A DNA stretch of 64,000 bases, from positions 1,922,001 to 1,986,000 of the forward strand of contig OX044360.1 in NCBI GenBank assembly GCA_943846745.1. Direction: 5' to 3'. The DNA comes from Opacimonas sp002292215 (lineage in GTDB: Bacteria; Pseudomonadota; Gammaproteobacteria; Enterobacterales; Alteromonadaceae). Shown here one piece after another: positions 1-9,118 of this stretch (positions are counted from its first letter, which is position 1; each line of letters begins with the position of its first letter). The notes under the pieces were generated by a model. It saw nothing but the letters and a program-made list of their open reading frames with translations, was not told where the DNA came from and made no database searches. Both the position numbers and the translations under genes were made by a program.

Positions 1-14
1 TGGGCTTTTTTGTG
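1..14 (+). terminator. possible 3' arm and T-run of an upstream terminator
   Basis: The window opens with TGGGCTTTTTTGTG, which resembles the descending arm and T-tract of an intrinsic terminator. The same kind of end, TGGCTTTTTTGTG, follows the next hairpin near 616. The 5' arm would lie outside the window, so this is only a suggestion. Confidence 0.25.
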
Positions 15-187
15 ACTTTCACTTTAACGACCAACATCATCAATATTACGATTAGCGGAAATCCCTTGCCACGAAGATGCCCCCAAAGTGACAATTTACT
101 GTCGCAATATAAATAAGACCAAATATTATTTTGTAGGTCGAAAGTTTGATAGCGCGAAACTATAATTAAAAGATAAGCAATTGGTGT

Positions 188-563
188 TTGAACTGCACAC
201 AAGCAAAGGATCCTAACGAACGCTTATCAGCGCGCATCGCAAAGTTAGATAATAACTTTCAAGATCAAATCAACGAACTGATCCGCGCTGAACAAATGCC
301 CAAAGTATTAGAAACCCTGTTTAGCAAATCGTTAAAACTCGCATTAATTGCAATGCGCTCTATCGAACCGGTAGATTTATTTGCCAAAGATAAACGGGAT
401 TTTAGTTTGTATCAACATGGGATGCGCTTGGTGTTTAAAGGTAATTATTTTGATGTTAACATTATTTGTCCAGGGCGACACCATTCGGGATTATGTCATT
501 AAATCAATAGGACGCCAATGCGTTGTACTTGCACAGAGTAATCGCGATTTTCGCCACTGTTAG
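188..563 (+). pseudogene. small hypothetical gene split by a frameshift
   Basis: I do not recognise the family. A TTG-started frame runs to a stop at 500-502. A second frame, open to a stop at 561-563, continues with codon-like sequence (QGDTIRDYVIKSIGRQ) from about 470. Joining the two would give a soluble protein of about 124 residues with a charged, helical N-terminal half (LSARIAKLDNNFQDQINELI). The shift lies near the CCAGGGCGAC stretch at 469-480. No good Shine-Dalgarno sequence precedes the TTG, so the true start may lie elsewhere. A terminator follows, which suggests it ends its own transcript upstream of mreB. It could be a real decayed gene, a sequencing error in an intact gene, or non-coding sequence. 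Confidence 0.35.
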
Positions 564-581
564 GCGATATTAAGCAAAATC

Positions 582-624
582 AAAAGTCAGATTTATGGTA
601 GGTTTAACTAGATCTGGCTTTTTT
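582..624 (+). terminator. intrinsic terminator upstream of mreB
   Basis: AAAAGTCAGAT (582-592) pairs with ATCTGGCTTTT (612-622), with one G-T pair, and is followed by more T. It separates the small frameshifted ORF from mreB, so mreB should have its own promoter in 625-725. Confidence 0.7.
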
Positions 625-725
625 GTGTCTGTTTTATGAAAATAAAGTATGCAATATATTGAAACTTCCCATAAAATACCTGTCATAAAGAAAGACTCCT
701 AATAACTACAAAATAAAGGCTTGTC

Positions 726-1769
726 ATGTTTAAAAAGCTGCGCGGTTTATTTTCCAATGATTTATCTATCGATTTAGGTACAGCCAACACATTAATCTAC
801 ATAAAAGACAAAGGGATCGTGCTTAACGAGCCATCTGTAGTTGCTATCCGTGAAGAACGTCCTGGCTCACCGCGAAGTGTTGCTGCCGTTGGTAGCGAAG
901 CAAAAAAAATGCTTGGTCGTACTCCTGGAAACATCAAAGCCATTCGCCCCATGAAAGACGGCGTCATAGCAGATTTTAATGTCACTGAAAAAATGCTCCA
1001 ACACTTTATTAAGCAAGTGCATGATAACAATTTTTTACGTCCATCACCGCGCGTACTCGTCTGCGTGCCATGCGGATCGACGCAAGTTGAGCGTCGTGCG
1101 ATAAAAGAATCAGCCGAAGGCGCCGGTGCACGCGATGTGTATTTGATTGATGAGCCGATGGCGGCGGCAATTGGTGCAGGTTTGCCCGTGTCAGAGCCGA
1201 CCGGTTCAATGGTCGTCGATATCGGTGGTGGTACCACTGAAGTTGCGATCATTTCACTCAACGGTGTGGTGTATTCTTCATCCGTTCGCATTGGTGGTGA
1301 CAAATTTGACGAAGCCATTATTAACTATGTTCGTCGTAACTTTGGCTCATTAATTGGTGAGGCGACAGCAGAAAGAATTAAACACGAAATCGGCGCGGCT
1401 TACCCAGGAGAAGATGTCAAAGAAATTGAAGTTCGTGGACGTAATCTTGCCGAAGGTGTGCCTCGTAGTTTCGTGCTAAACAGCAATGAAATTTTAGAAG
1501 CATTACAAGAACCGTTAACTGGTATAGTGTCTGCTGTCATGGTGGCACTAGAGCAATCTCCTCCTGAACTGGCTTCGGATATCAGTGAACATGGTATGGT
1601 ATTAACGGGTGGAGGTGCATTATTACGCGACCTTGACCGTTTATTAATGGAAGAAACAGGTATCCCAGTTGTGATAGCTGAAGATCCGTTAACATGCGTT
1701 GCGCGAGGTGGTGGTAAAGCATTTGATCTGATCGATCACCACGGCGGCGACTTGTTCTCACATGAATAA
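726..1769 (+). CDS. mreB: rod shape-determining protein MreB (bacterial actin)
   Basis: MreB polymerises into membrane-bound filaments that guide lateral wall synthesis by the elongasome. The 347 residues match the usual length. The actin-fold ATP-binding motifs are visible: DLGTANT at 15-21 (phosphate 1), DIGGGTTE at 165-172 (phosphate 2) and TGGGALL at 294-300 (adenosine). The N-terminal MFKKLRGLFS fits an amphipathic membrane-binding helix. It is first in the run mreB-mreC-mreD-maf-rng-yhdP, all on the plus strand. A perfect hairpin with a T-run follows its stop, just before mreC, so much of the transcription probably ends there. The long antisense frame inside this gene is a shadow. Confidence 0.98.
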   Translation: MFKKLRGLFSNDLSIDLGTANTLIYIKDKGIVLNEPSVVAIREERPGSPRSVAAVGSEAKKMLGRTPGNIKAIRPMKDGVIADFNVTEKMLQHFIKQVHDNNFLRPSPRVLVCVPCGSTQVERRAIKESAEGAGARDVYLIDEPMAAAIGAGLPVSEPTGSMVVDIGGGTTEVAIISLNGVVYSSSVRIGGDKFDEAIINYVRRNFGSLIGEATAERIKHEIGAAYPGEDVKEIEVRGRNLAEGVPRSFVLNSNEILEALQEPLTGIVSAVMVALEQSPPELASDISEHGMVLTGGGALLRDLDRLLMEETGIPVVIAEDPLTCVARGGGKAFDLIDHHGGDLFSHE

Positions 1770-1774
1770 CGAGT

Positions 1775-1798
1775 AAAGGCAACGGATGTTGCCTTTTT
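1775..1798 (+). terminator. terminator or attenuator hairpin between mreB and mreC
   Basis: AAAGGCAAC (1775-1783) pairs perfectly with GTTGCCTTT (1788-1796) around a GGAT loop, and the T-run extends to 1798. It ends 4 bases before the mreC ATG. The likely effect is partial termination, giving more MreB than MreC/MreD. It also occupies the place where the mreC ribosome-binding site would be expected. Confidence 0.75.
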
Positions 1799-1802
1799 CA
1801 TT

Positions 1803-2648
1803 ATGAAACCGATATTTAAACGTGGCCCATCCCTAGAAGCACGACTAATGATTGTTGTCGTGTTCTCTTTAGCTCTGCTTGTTTCTGATGGCTTGTATGG
1901 CATATTTACACCTGTGCGCAGTGTTCTGACGACGTTCGTCTCCCCGATCCAATATATAGCCTCCCTACCCGCATCTTTATTAAACGCCAGCTCCAACCGC
2001 ATTATTTCTCAAGAAGAACTCATTGCAGAGAATGACTTACTGATCCAACAAATGATGGCACTGCAAGCAGATAACCAGCGTTATCAAAGCCTATTAGCTG
2101 AAAATGAGCAGTTACGTAAATTGCTCGATGCTCCGGTACAAACTGCACTGCCAAAAACCGTCGCAGAACTCATGGCTGTCGATAACAACCCTTATTCATT
2201 ACAGGTATTGATTAACAAAGGCAGCTTAAGTGGTGTATATAATTCACAGCCCGTCATTGACGACCAAGGCATAGTGGGACAAATCGTCGATGTGGCACAA
2301 ACCACATCTCGCGTATTATTAGTCTCTGATCTATCCCATGCAATTCCAGTGCGCATTTTACGCAATAACCTACGCTTAATAGCCAATGGTAGCGGTGAGC
2401 TTAATGCACTGAATGTAAGACACGTCGCCCATAGTGCCGATATTGCTGAAGGTGATATATTGGTGACATCTGGATTAGGTAATATTTTTCCTGAAGGCTA
2501 TCCGGTGGCAGTCATTGCCAGTGTTGTACGTGACGAAGGACAACCGTTTGCAACCGTTAAAGCTACACCTTTGGCGCGGTTAGACCGCTTACGGTATTTG
2601 TTATTATTGGGTCGTGAAAATACGCCGCTGGAGACCCGTAATGAATAA
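1803..2648 (+). CDS. mreC: rod shape-determining protein MreC
   Basis: MreC is a bitopic inner-membrane protein whose periplasmic part scaffolds PBP2/RodA and links them to MreB. The 281-residue product has a cytoplasmic N-terminus, one membrane segment at about 15-35, a coiled coil at about 68-112 (ENDLLIQQMM through NEQLRKLLDA) and then the beta-rich MreC core. The start ATG follows a terminator-like hairpin with no recognisable Shine-Dalgarno sequence, so translation may be weak or depend on mRNA structure. Its last codons overlap the mreD start by 8 bases, which implies translational coupling. Confidence 0.97.
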   Translation: MKPIFKRGPSLEARLMIVVVFSLALLVSDGLYGIFTPVRSVLTTFVSPIQYIASLPASLLNASSNRIISQEELIAENDLLIQQMMALQADNQRYQSLLAENEQLRKLLDAPVQTALPKTVAELMAVDNNPYSLQVLINKGSLSGVYNSQPVIDDQGIVGQIVDVAQTTSRVLLVSDLSHAIPVRILRNNLRLIANGSGELNALNVRHVAHSADIAEGDILVTSGLGNIFPEGYPVAVIASVVRDEGQPFATVKATPLARLDRLRYLLLLGRENTPLETRNE

Positions 2649-3114
2649 ACGCTATGTCATTTACATGACCCTGTTTATTGCACTGGTATTAGAAGTACTC
2701 CCCATGCCGTTAGACCTCGTCGTATACCGACCTGAATGGCTGTTATTAGTGTTAATCTATTGGAATATCGCCTTACCGCAACGCGTCAATATCGGGATTG
2801 CTTTTATCTGCGGGATTATTTTGGATATTTTATTAGGCAATAGTCTAGGCTTAAATAGCTTGGCGTTAGTTATTTCGGTGTACATCAGTTCACTGCATTA
2901 TCAGCGTTTACGCAATTATTCAATCTGGCAGCAGATGGCCATATTAGGTCTACTATGTGCCTTGTACAACTTAATTATATTTTGGTTGCAACACTGGTTA
3001 ACCGATGTCTTATTTCAATTTACGTATTTTTGGCCCATTTTAACAACGGTATTTTTATGGCCTTGGCTATTTTGGTTATTGCGTAAAATCAGACGACAAT
3101 TGGATCTAAAATGA
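2641..3114 (+). CDS. mreD: rod shape-determining protein MreD
   Basis: MreD is the small polytopic inner-membrane partner of MreC in the elongasome. With the start at ATG 2641 (MNKRYVIYMTLF) the product has 157 residues and about five hydrophobic segments, the usual MreD size and layout. A longer in-frame start at 2614 would add nine charged residues not expected in this family, so I prefer 2641, which overlaps the end of mreC by 8 bases. The stop overlaps the maf start as ATGA. Substrate or direct activity is not known for the family; it acts as a structural partner. Confidence 0.94.
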   Translation: MNKRYVIYMTLFIALVLEVLPMPLDLVVYRPEWLLLVLIYWNIALPQRVNIGIAFICGIILDILLGNSLGLNSLALVISVYISSLHYQRLRNYSIWQQMAILGLLCALYNLIIFWLQHWLTDVLFQFTYFWPILTTVFLWPWLFWLLRKIRRQLDLK

Positions 3115-3713
3115 CAGCATTGTATAACCAACAACACGCACTAGTATTAGCCTCTGCCTCACCACGACGAGTCGAACTATTAAAGCAAATTGGGGTCGAA
3201 TTTACGCAAGCCCCTGCTAATGTCAATGAAGATGTCCATGTCAATGAACAAGCTGCAGATTACGTGCTGCGGTTGGCTCGAGAAAAAGCCTTTGTGGTCG
3301 CTTTTACACAACCCGAAAAATATGTATTAGGTAGTGATACGACGGTCCATATCAAGGGTAAGATTTTAGGTAAACCGACTGATTTTGATGATTTTATGAC
3401 AATGATGGCGTTATTATCCGGACAGACTCATGAAGTCATAACGGCAGTGTGCATTGCGACAATCGGCACTACTGGACTAGATATGAGTGAAGCGGTGGTC
3501 ACATCCAAAGTCACCTTTGGCGAGTTGAGTGAGCAACAACGACTCGCCTATTGGGAATCTGGTGAACCTATAGGTAAAGCCGGCGGATACGCGATCCAAG
3601 GTATAGGCGGACAATTTGTTAAGCATATTGACGGCAGTTATAGTGGCATTGTGGGCCTACCCCTCGCACAAACTGTTGCTTGCTTACAAGAATCAGGAGT
3701 GATTAATGCATGA
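3111..3713 (+). CDS. maf: Maf-family nucleotide pyrophosphatase, YhdE (dTTP/UTP) type
   Basis: This family hydrolyses dTTP, UTP and modified pyrimidine nucleotides to monophosphates, limiting misincorporation and sometimes affecting septation. The signature LASASPRRVELLKQIG lies at residues 13-28, the catalytic Asp of GSDT at about 76, ILGKP at 85-89 and LSGQTHEVITAV around 101-112. The last two match the YhdE subgroup better than the m7GTP-specific YceF subgroup. Length, 200 residues, is typical. It overlaps mreD and rng by 4 bases on each side (ATGA), so the three are translationally coupled. Confidence 0.95.
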   Translation: MTALYNQQHALVLASASPRRVELLKQIGVEFTQAPANVNEDVHVNEQAADYVLRLAREKAFVVAFTQPEKYVLGSDTTVHIKGKILGKPTDFDDFMTMMALLSGQTHEVITAVCIATIGTTGLDMSEAVVTSKVTFGELSEQQRLAYWESGEPIGKAGGYAIQGIGGQFVKHIDGSYSGIVGLPLAQTVACLQESGVINA

Positions 3714-5176
3714 GTGCTGAATTATTAATTAACGTCACGCCATCTGAATCTCGGGTGGCATTAATAGACAATGGTATTTTACAAGAAATCCATATCGAAC
3801 GGCATACCAAGCTCGGCTTAGTCGGAAATATTTATCGTGGTAAGGTTTCTCGCGTATTACCAGGAATGCAAGCGGCATTTGTCGATATTGGCTTTGAAAA
3901 AGCGGCGTTTTTACATGCCTCAGATATTGTGATCCACAATGAAGTGATAGAGGATGTTAACCCCAACCATATTACCAAAAAAGACATCCGTGAGCTGGTT
4001 CGCGACGGACAAGATATCGTCGTCCAAGTCGTTAAAGATCCGATTGGTACTAAAGGCGCACGCCTGACAACTGATATTACCATTCCCTCACGTTATTTAG
4101 TGTTTATGCCATCCGTCACACATGTTGGTGTATCACAACGTATTGAAGATCCCGAAGAACGCGAACGTCTCAAAAATATCGTGCAGGCATTTTGTGATGA
4201 AAATGGTGGATTTATCTTGCGTACCGCAGCCGAAGGCGTCAATGAAGAAGAACTTGTCCAGGATGCCGATTTTTTAAAACGCTTATGGGGCATCATTCAA
4301 ACTCGAATGAAAACCAAAACCGCAAATGTATTATTTCAAGATCTGCCTTTAGCCCGCCGTGTTATTCGTGATTTTACGGGAACCGAAATTGAAAAAATTC
4401 GGATTGACTCTAAGCTTTCATTTAATGAACTGGTGGAATTTACCAAAGAATACGTACCTGAATTACAAGGTAAATTGGAATATTACAAGGGCGAGCGTCC
4501 TATCTTCGACTTATATGATGTAGAAAATGAAGCTCAGCGGGCACTCAAGCGCCGTGTCGATCTTAAATCTGGTGGCTATCTGATCATTGATCAAACTGAA
4601 GCCATGACCACCATTGATATCAATACAGGTGCGTTTGTTGGCCATCGCAATTTAGAAGAAACTATTTTTAATACCAACATCGAAGCAACCCAAGCGATTG
4701 CTCGGCAACTGCGTCTACGTAACCTTGGTGGGATGATTTTAATCGATTTTATCGATATGGAGGAACCAGATCACCAAAGAAGGGTCTTACATTCATTAAC
4801 CCTAGCATGTAGTTTAGATCGTGCTAAGACTAATATTCATGGTTTTACCGCGCTTGGCCTAATTGAAATGACGCGCAAACGCACCCGTGAGAGCTTGGAG
4901 CATATCTTATGTGAAGATTGTCCCGTATGCGAGGGGCGAGGGTCGATTAAGACCGTCGAGACCATTTGTTTTGAAGTCATGCGAGAAATTGTGCGAGTAA
5001 ACCGTGCGTATGATGCTGATAAATTTGTCGTGTATGCATCTCCAGCAGTAGCAGAAGCACTCATGGGAGAAGAATCAGCAATGCTTGCCGAAGTTGAACT
5101 GTTTGTCACAAAACAAATCAAGGTGCAAACAGAACATTTATATAACCAAGACAAATTTGATGTGGTAATGATGTAA
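3710..5176 (+). CDS. rng: ribonuclease G
   Basis: RNase G is a single-strand endoribonuclease that matures the 5' end of 16S rRNA and trims selected mRNAs. The 488 residues match the usual length and lack the long C-terminal scaffold of RNase E. The S1 domain starts near 39 (GNIYRGKVSRVLPGMQAAFV). The metal-binding catalytic aspartates lie in MTTIDINTGAFVG (about 300-312) and ILIDFIDMEE (about 344-353). The Zn-link CPVC lies near 406. It overlaps maf by 4 bases and is followed 2 bases later by yhdP. Confidence 0.97.
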   Translation: MSAELLINVTPSESRVALIDNGILQEIHIERHTKLGLVGNIYRGKVSRVLPGMQAAFVDIGFEKAAFLHASDIVIHNEVIEDVNPNHITKKDIRELVRDGQDIVVQVVKDPIGTKGARLTTDITIPSRYLVFMPSVTHVGVSQRIEDPEERERLKNIVQAFCDENGGFILRTAAEGVNEEELVQDADFLKRLWGIIQTRMKTKTANVLFQDLPLARRVIRDFTGTEIEKIRIDSKLSFNELVEFTKEYVPELQGKLEYYKGERPIFDLYDVENEAQRALKRRVDLKSGGYLIIDQTEAMTTIDINTGAFVGHRNLEETIFNTNIEATQAIARQLRLRNLGGMILIDFIDMEEPDHQRRVLHSLTLACSLDRAKTNIHGFTALGLIEMTRKRTRESLEHILCEDCPVCEGRGSIKTVETICFEVMREIVRVNRAYDADKFVVYASPAVAEALMGEESAMLAEVELFVTKQIKVQTEHLYNQDKFDVVMM

Positions 5177-5178
5177 AT

Positions 5179-8100
5179 ATGAGTAAACCATCGGGCAATA
5201 CTTGGATCACAACCAGCTTATCAATATTGTGGCGCAGCGCTACGATATTGTTGGTGTGTGCAGCAGTATTGATCACAGCTATACGCTTAAGTCTACCGCA
5301 TACAAATCACATCAATGCGCATGTTACCCAATATTTGTCACAACAACTCAATGCACATATTGTAATCGGTAAGATTGATGGCTACTGGGAAGGTAACGGC
5401 CCTCATCTGACCTTGCATCAAGTTAATTTAACGCCTAATTCAACAGCAGATAGCCAAGCCCAAGGTGTCGAATTTGAACTCAATAACATCTACGTTGAAG
5501 TGGATTTGTTTGCATCAATACTGCAATGGAGCATTGTCACTGAAAAGTTTGAACTGCAAGGCTTACAGCTTGACTTAGATCTCAATAAAGCCCAACCAAC
5601 CGAACTCGAAAACACATCAAGTAACTTGCCTGATTTACTACAAGATATTCTACTCAACAAATTAGAGTATTTTTCAGTGATCGAGTCCAGTATCAATATC
5701 AAACAAACTAACCAGACTCAACACATTGATATTAAACAGTTATCTTGGATAAACAATGGCGTAATGCACAAAGGGACAGGAGAAATATTTTTTAATAATA
5801 ATCCTGAAAATATTGCACAAGTCTCGGCGCAACTAATCGGTCAGCCCGATAATTTACATGGCACTGTATTTTTAGAAACCCAAAAAATTGCATTTGGTCG
5901 ATGGCTTTCAGCCTATATGCCAGCTCACATTGAGCTTGATCAAAGTGCAGCACAAGGGAACGCATGGCTCACCATCGATGGCTCTGCGATCACCCAAGTT
6001 CGTGGGCAAATTACACCAACTCAACTGCGCTGGAAGGATGCACAGTCATCGTTAATAACCAGTATTCAAAATGTCGATTTTATGGCTATCCCTCAAGGGG
6101 ATACCTGGTTAGTGAATGCCCAAAATGTCGTCGTAGGGATCAATGACACCACCCTAGCGATGAATTTTAGTGCGTTGCGTGACGCCACTGGAACTTGGTC
6201 ACTATCAAGCATCACCCCCTTTGCTGTCGCACCATTACAAGCCGTAGGTGAATTTTTCTTGTCAGGCAATGCCCAATCTTGGTTAACGCAAGCACAGCCA
6301 CAAGCGCAAGTCAGCAATATCGAATTAGTGGCAAATAAAGCACAATGGTTAGGGCAGATTACATTTGAGCACGTCGCGCTACAACAAACATCACTACCGG
6401 GTGTAAATGATCTACAACTGATCGCCTCGTTCAAGCAAACGAAGAGTACAACAGCGATTGATTCGCTGCAGAGTGTGCACTCTCCGGTATTAGTCGGGAT
6501 CCAAATTAAAGGTGAAGAACAATCGTTGTTGACCGATCAGTTATTAGCCCAAAATATCACTATGCACGCATTGGATGCGAGTCTATACCTGTCAATTGAC
6601 CCCTATGAATTTTCAATATTACCTTCTAGGATCACTCTTGCCTCAGACTTAGTCCAAGCAGATGTTGAGTTAGCTTATCGCGGGAGTGAAGATGTGTTAT
6701 CAATCAGCGCGTTACTCGCCCCTGAGACCGCCAAAAATGTCGTCAAGTTATTACCAACCACATTGATGGGTACGCAAACATACCAATATCTTGTCAATGC
6801 ATTAGACACTGATACACAAACGGGTACGATTACACCGACGCGCTTAATTTGGCATGGTGCAGGACAAGATTTCCCTTTTGAACGAAATAACGGGGTATTT
6901 CAAGCAAGTTTATTCATGCACCAAGGTCAATTTAAGTTTGGTAATCAGTGGCCGATGCTCAGTGAGCTCGATTTAGAATTAGCATTTGAAAATAATGATC
7001 TCGTTATGCGCGCGCCGAGTGGCAAAATTCTAGATGTAACGCTAGCGGATTTGACCGCTACATTACCAGGTCTCAGTAGTCAAAGCTTACTGACCATTGA
7101 TGCAACTGGCTCAGGGTCGGGTTATGCATTGGCGCAAGTGATGGCACAGTCGAGTTTAGCCAGTTCGCTGGGTCAGCTACTAAATGAAAACATCATTATT
7201 TCAAACGCGCTATCTGCCACTCTCAATTTACAGATCCCATTAGATAATGATGATGTGATTGCTAGCGGGACGATTGAGTTACCTAATAATTATATTCAAT
7301 TTACAGATGTCGACTTGGCGCTAACTCAAGCGCAAGGTCAACTCAGCTTTGTCAACGATAAGATTACGGTGAATACCCTCTCCGCTAAGCTATTTGACCA
7401 ACCGATAGCCCTGTCATTAGATGGCGCAAACAGTGCCGATGGTTACACGGCAAAGGTTGCACTTAGCGGCGATTGGGATGTGGCACAGTTTGCACACCTA
7501 GCGAGCGCCGAATATGCCCATGCCTTTGCAGGTCAAGCAACATGGCAAGGTCGATTAAACTTGCAGTTACCGCAATCAGGGATGCATTATACGTTTGATC
7601 TCAACAGTGATTTAGTCGGAGTCACCCATTCGTTACCCGCTCCATTTGCCAAAACACCCGATACCATCATGCCCTTATCTATCCGAGCAACCGGAACTGA
7701 TTTAGCTTCTGAAATTAATGCAACACTTGGCGATGATGTGCGTTTTGCTGGCGTCCTACCTCATAAAGAAAAACAGTTTTCGCGCGCGCATTTAGCATTA
7801 GGCGCAAGTGAATTTCAAGGTACAGGGGTCGGATTTAGTATTTCTGCCAATTTACCCCGCCTTGATGTCGGTGAATGGTACCAAACCTTAGACCGCTTAT
7901 TGGCTGGATTTGGGGGAACGACGACACCGATATTTTCAACACCTGAACGTATCTTCATGGCCATTGATCAAGTCACTCTAGCCAATCAAACTATCCATAA
8001 CATTAATGCCACAGCCAAACAATCTGATAACAACTGGCAAATTGATCTGAATGCACGAGAAGCGCGCGGCACAGTGCGTTTATTTAATGACTGGCTGGGC

Positions 8101-9108
8101 AGCGGAATCGATATTCAAGCAGACTATATCAATATCAGTTCGCTTGCACAGACACCATTGGCGACATCGCGACCGTCCATAGACCCGCGCACCTTACCGC
8201 CAATTGCCTTTACCTGCACCCAATGCCGTGTGGTCGATAACAATCTTGGTGAAGTCACCCTGCGCACAACTCCCACTGAGACCGGAATGCGGATTAATCA
8301 ACTCATGACTCAAAATGATCATGGTGGGGTGAATTTAACGGGGACATGGGACACGACAACAGATACCTCTTCACGTACGGCTATCAACGGTGAAATCACT
8401 AGTGATGATTTTGGTGCTTTCTTGAATGAATTTACGTTTTCAACTGGTATCAAAGACTCCGCAGCCCGTTTCAAGTTGGATTTAGCCTGGGATAATGCAC
8501 CGTTTGATTTTGCCTTTGCGGATGTCAATGGCAATGTCGATTGGTCTTTATCCGATGGCTATCTTACGGAAATTAGTGATAAAGGATCGCGTATTTTTAC
8601 CCTGTTGTCGCTTGATTCTTTGGTACGTAAACTCAGTTTGGATTTTCGTGATGTCTTTGCCAAAGGTTTTTTCTATGACAAAATCAATGGCACTATGACG
8701 ATTGAAAATGGCATTGCATTCACCCAAGATACTGTTGTTGATGGTGGTGCAGGTGAAATCGATATTGCTGGTTATTCTGATCTAGTCAATCAAGAACTTA
8801 ATTACACGGTCTCATTTGCACCAAATGTTACCGGTAACTTACCTGCTTTAGTCTATTTTATGGTCAATCCCCCTACGGCAATAGCCGCATTAGCAGTAAA
8901 CCAAGTACTCACGTCTGCCAAGGTCTTCTCCAATATTAACTACTCAATCAGTGGTGCTTTTAGTGCCCCCGTTGTCACCGAATTAGAACGTCAAAGTACT
9001 GAAGTCCAACTGCCTCAACGTCAAAACGTACAGGTATTAAAAAGTGACGATGTACCATTGACTGAAATCGACAAAATTCCAGTCAATTTACAACCTCAAA
9101 CTAAATAG
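5179..9108 (+). CDS. yhdP: YhdP family AsmA-like envelope phospholipid transport protein
   Basis: YhdP is one of the large AsmA-like proteins thought to bridge inner and outer membranes as a beta-groove for phospholipid transfer. The 1309-residue product has one N-terminal membrane segment (about 15-36). It is followed by a long beta-rich, repeat-like region (DUF3971-type) and ends in the AsmA-like C-terminal domain (VDGGAGEIDIAGYSDLVNQ around 1190-1208), after which comes a Gln/Pro-rich tail. Size and position after rng match the usual gammaproteobacterial arrangement. The start codon is 2 bases after the rng stop, so it is expressed in the same operon. Confidence 0.95.
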   Translation: MSKPSGNTWITTSLSILWRSATILLVCAAVLITAIRLSLPHTNHINAHVTQYLSQQLNAHIVIGKIDGYWEGNGPHLTLHQVNLTPNSTADSQAQGVEFELNNIYVEVDLFASILQWSIVTEKFELQGLQLDLDLNKAQPTELENTSSNLPDLLQDILLNKLEYFSVIESSINIKQTNQTQHIDIKQLSWINNGVMHKGTGEIFFNNNPENIAQVSAQLIGQPDNLHGTVFLETQKIAFGRWLSAYMPAHIELDQSAAQGNAWLTIDGSAITQVRGQITPTQLRWKDAQSSLITSIQNVDFMAIPQGDTWLVNAQNVVVGINDTTLAMNFSALRDATGTWSLSSITPFAVAPLQAVGEFFLSGNAQSWLTQAQPQAQVSNIELVANKAQWLGQITFEHVALQQTSLPGVNDLQLIASFKQTKSTTAIDSLQSVHSPVLVGIQIKGEEQSLLTDQLLAQNITMHALDASLYLSIDPYEFSILPSRITLASDLVQADVELAYRGSEDVLSISALLAPETAKNVVKLLPTTLMGTQTYQYLVNALDTDTQTGTITPTRLIWHGAGQDFPFERNNGVFQASLFMHQGQFKFGNQWPMLSELDLELAFENNDLVMRAPSGKILDVTLADLTATLPGLSSQSLLTIDATGSGSGYALAQVMAQSSLASSLGQLLNENIIISNALSATLNLQIPLDNDDVIASGTIELPNNYIQFTDVDLALTQAQGQLSFVNDKITVNTLSAKLFDQPIALSLDGANSADGYTAKVALSGDWDVAQFAHLASAEYAHAFAGQATWQGRLNLQLPQSGMHYTFDLNSDLVGVTHSLPAPFAKTPDTIMPLSIRATGTDLASEINATLGDDVRFAGVLPHKEKQFSRAHLALGASEFQGTGVGFSISANLPRLDVGEWYQTLDRLLAGFGGTTTPIFSTPERIFMAIDQVTLANQTIHNINATAKQSDNNWQIDLNAREARGTVRLFNDWLGSGIDIQADYINISSLAQTPLATSRPSIDPRTLPPIAFTCTQCRVVDNNLGEVTLRTTPTETGMRINQLMTQNDHGGVNLTGTWDTTTDTSSRTAINGEITSDDFGAFLNEFTFSTGIKDSAARFKLDLAWDNAPFDFAFADVNGNVDWSLSDGYLTEISDKGSRIFTLLSLDSLVRKLSLDFRDVFAKGFFYDKINGTMTIENGIAFTQDTVVDGGAGEIDIAGYSDLVNQELNYTVSFAPNVTGNLPALVYFMVNPPTAIAALAVNQVLTSAKVFSNINYSISGAFSAPVVTELERQSTEVQLPQRQNVQVLKSDDVPLTEIDKIPVNLQPQTK

Positions 9109-9118
9109 AACCTATAGT

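Noticed and set aside
797..1318. 173-codon antisense frame inside mreB
   Set aside because: It lies fully within a clear mreB coding sequence, has no ribosome-binding site and its translation resembles no protein.
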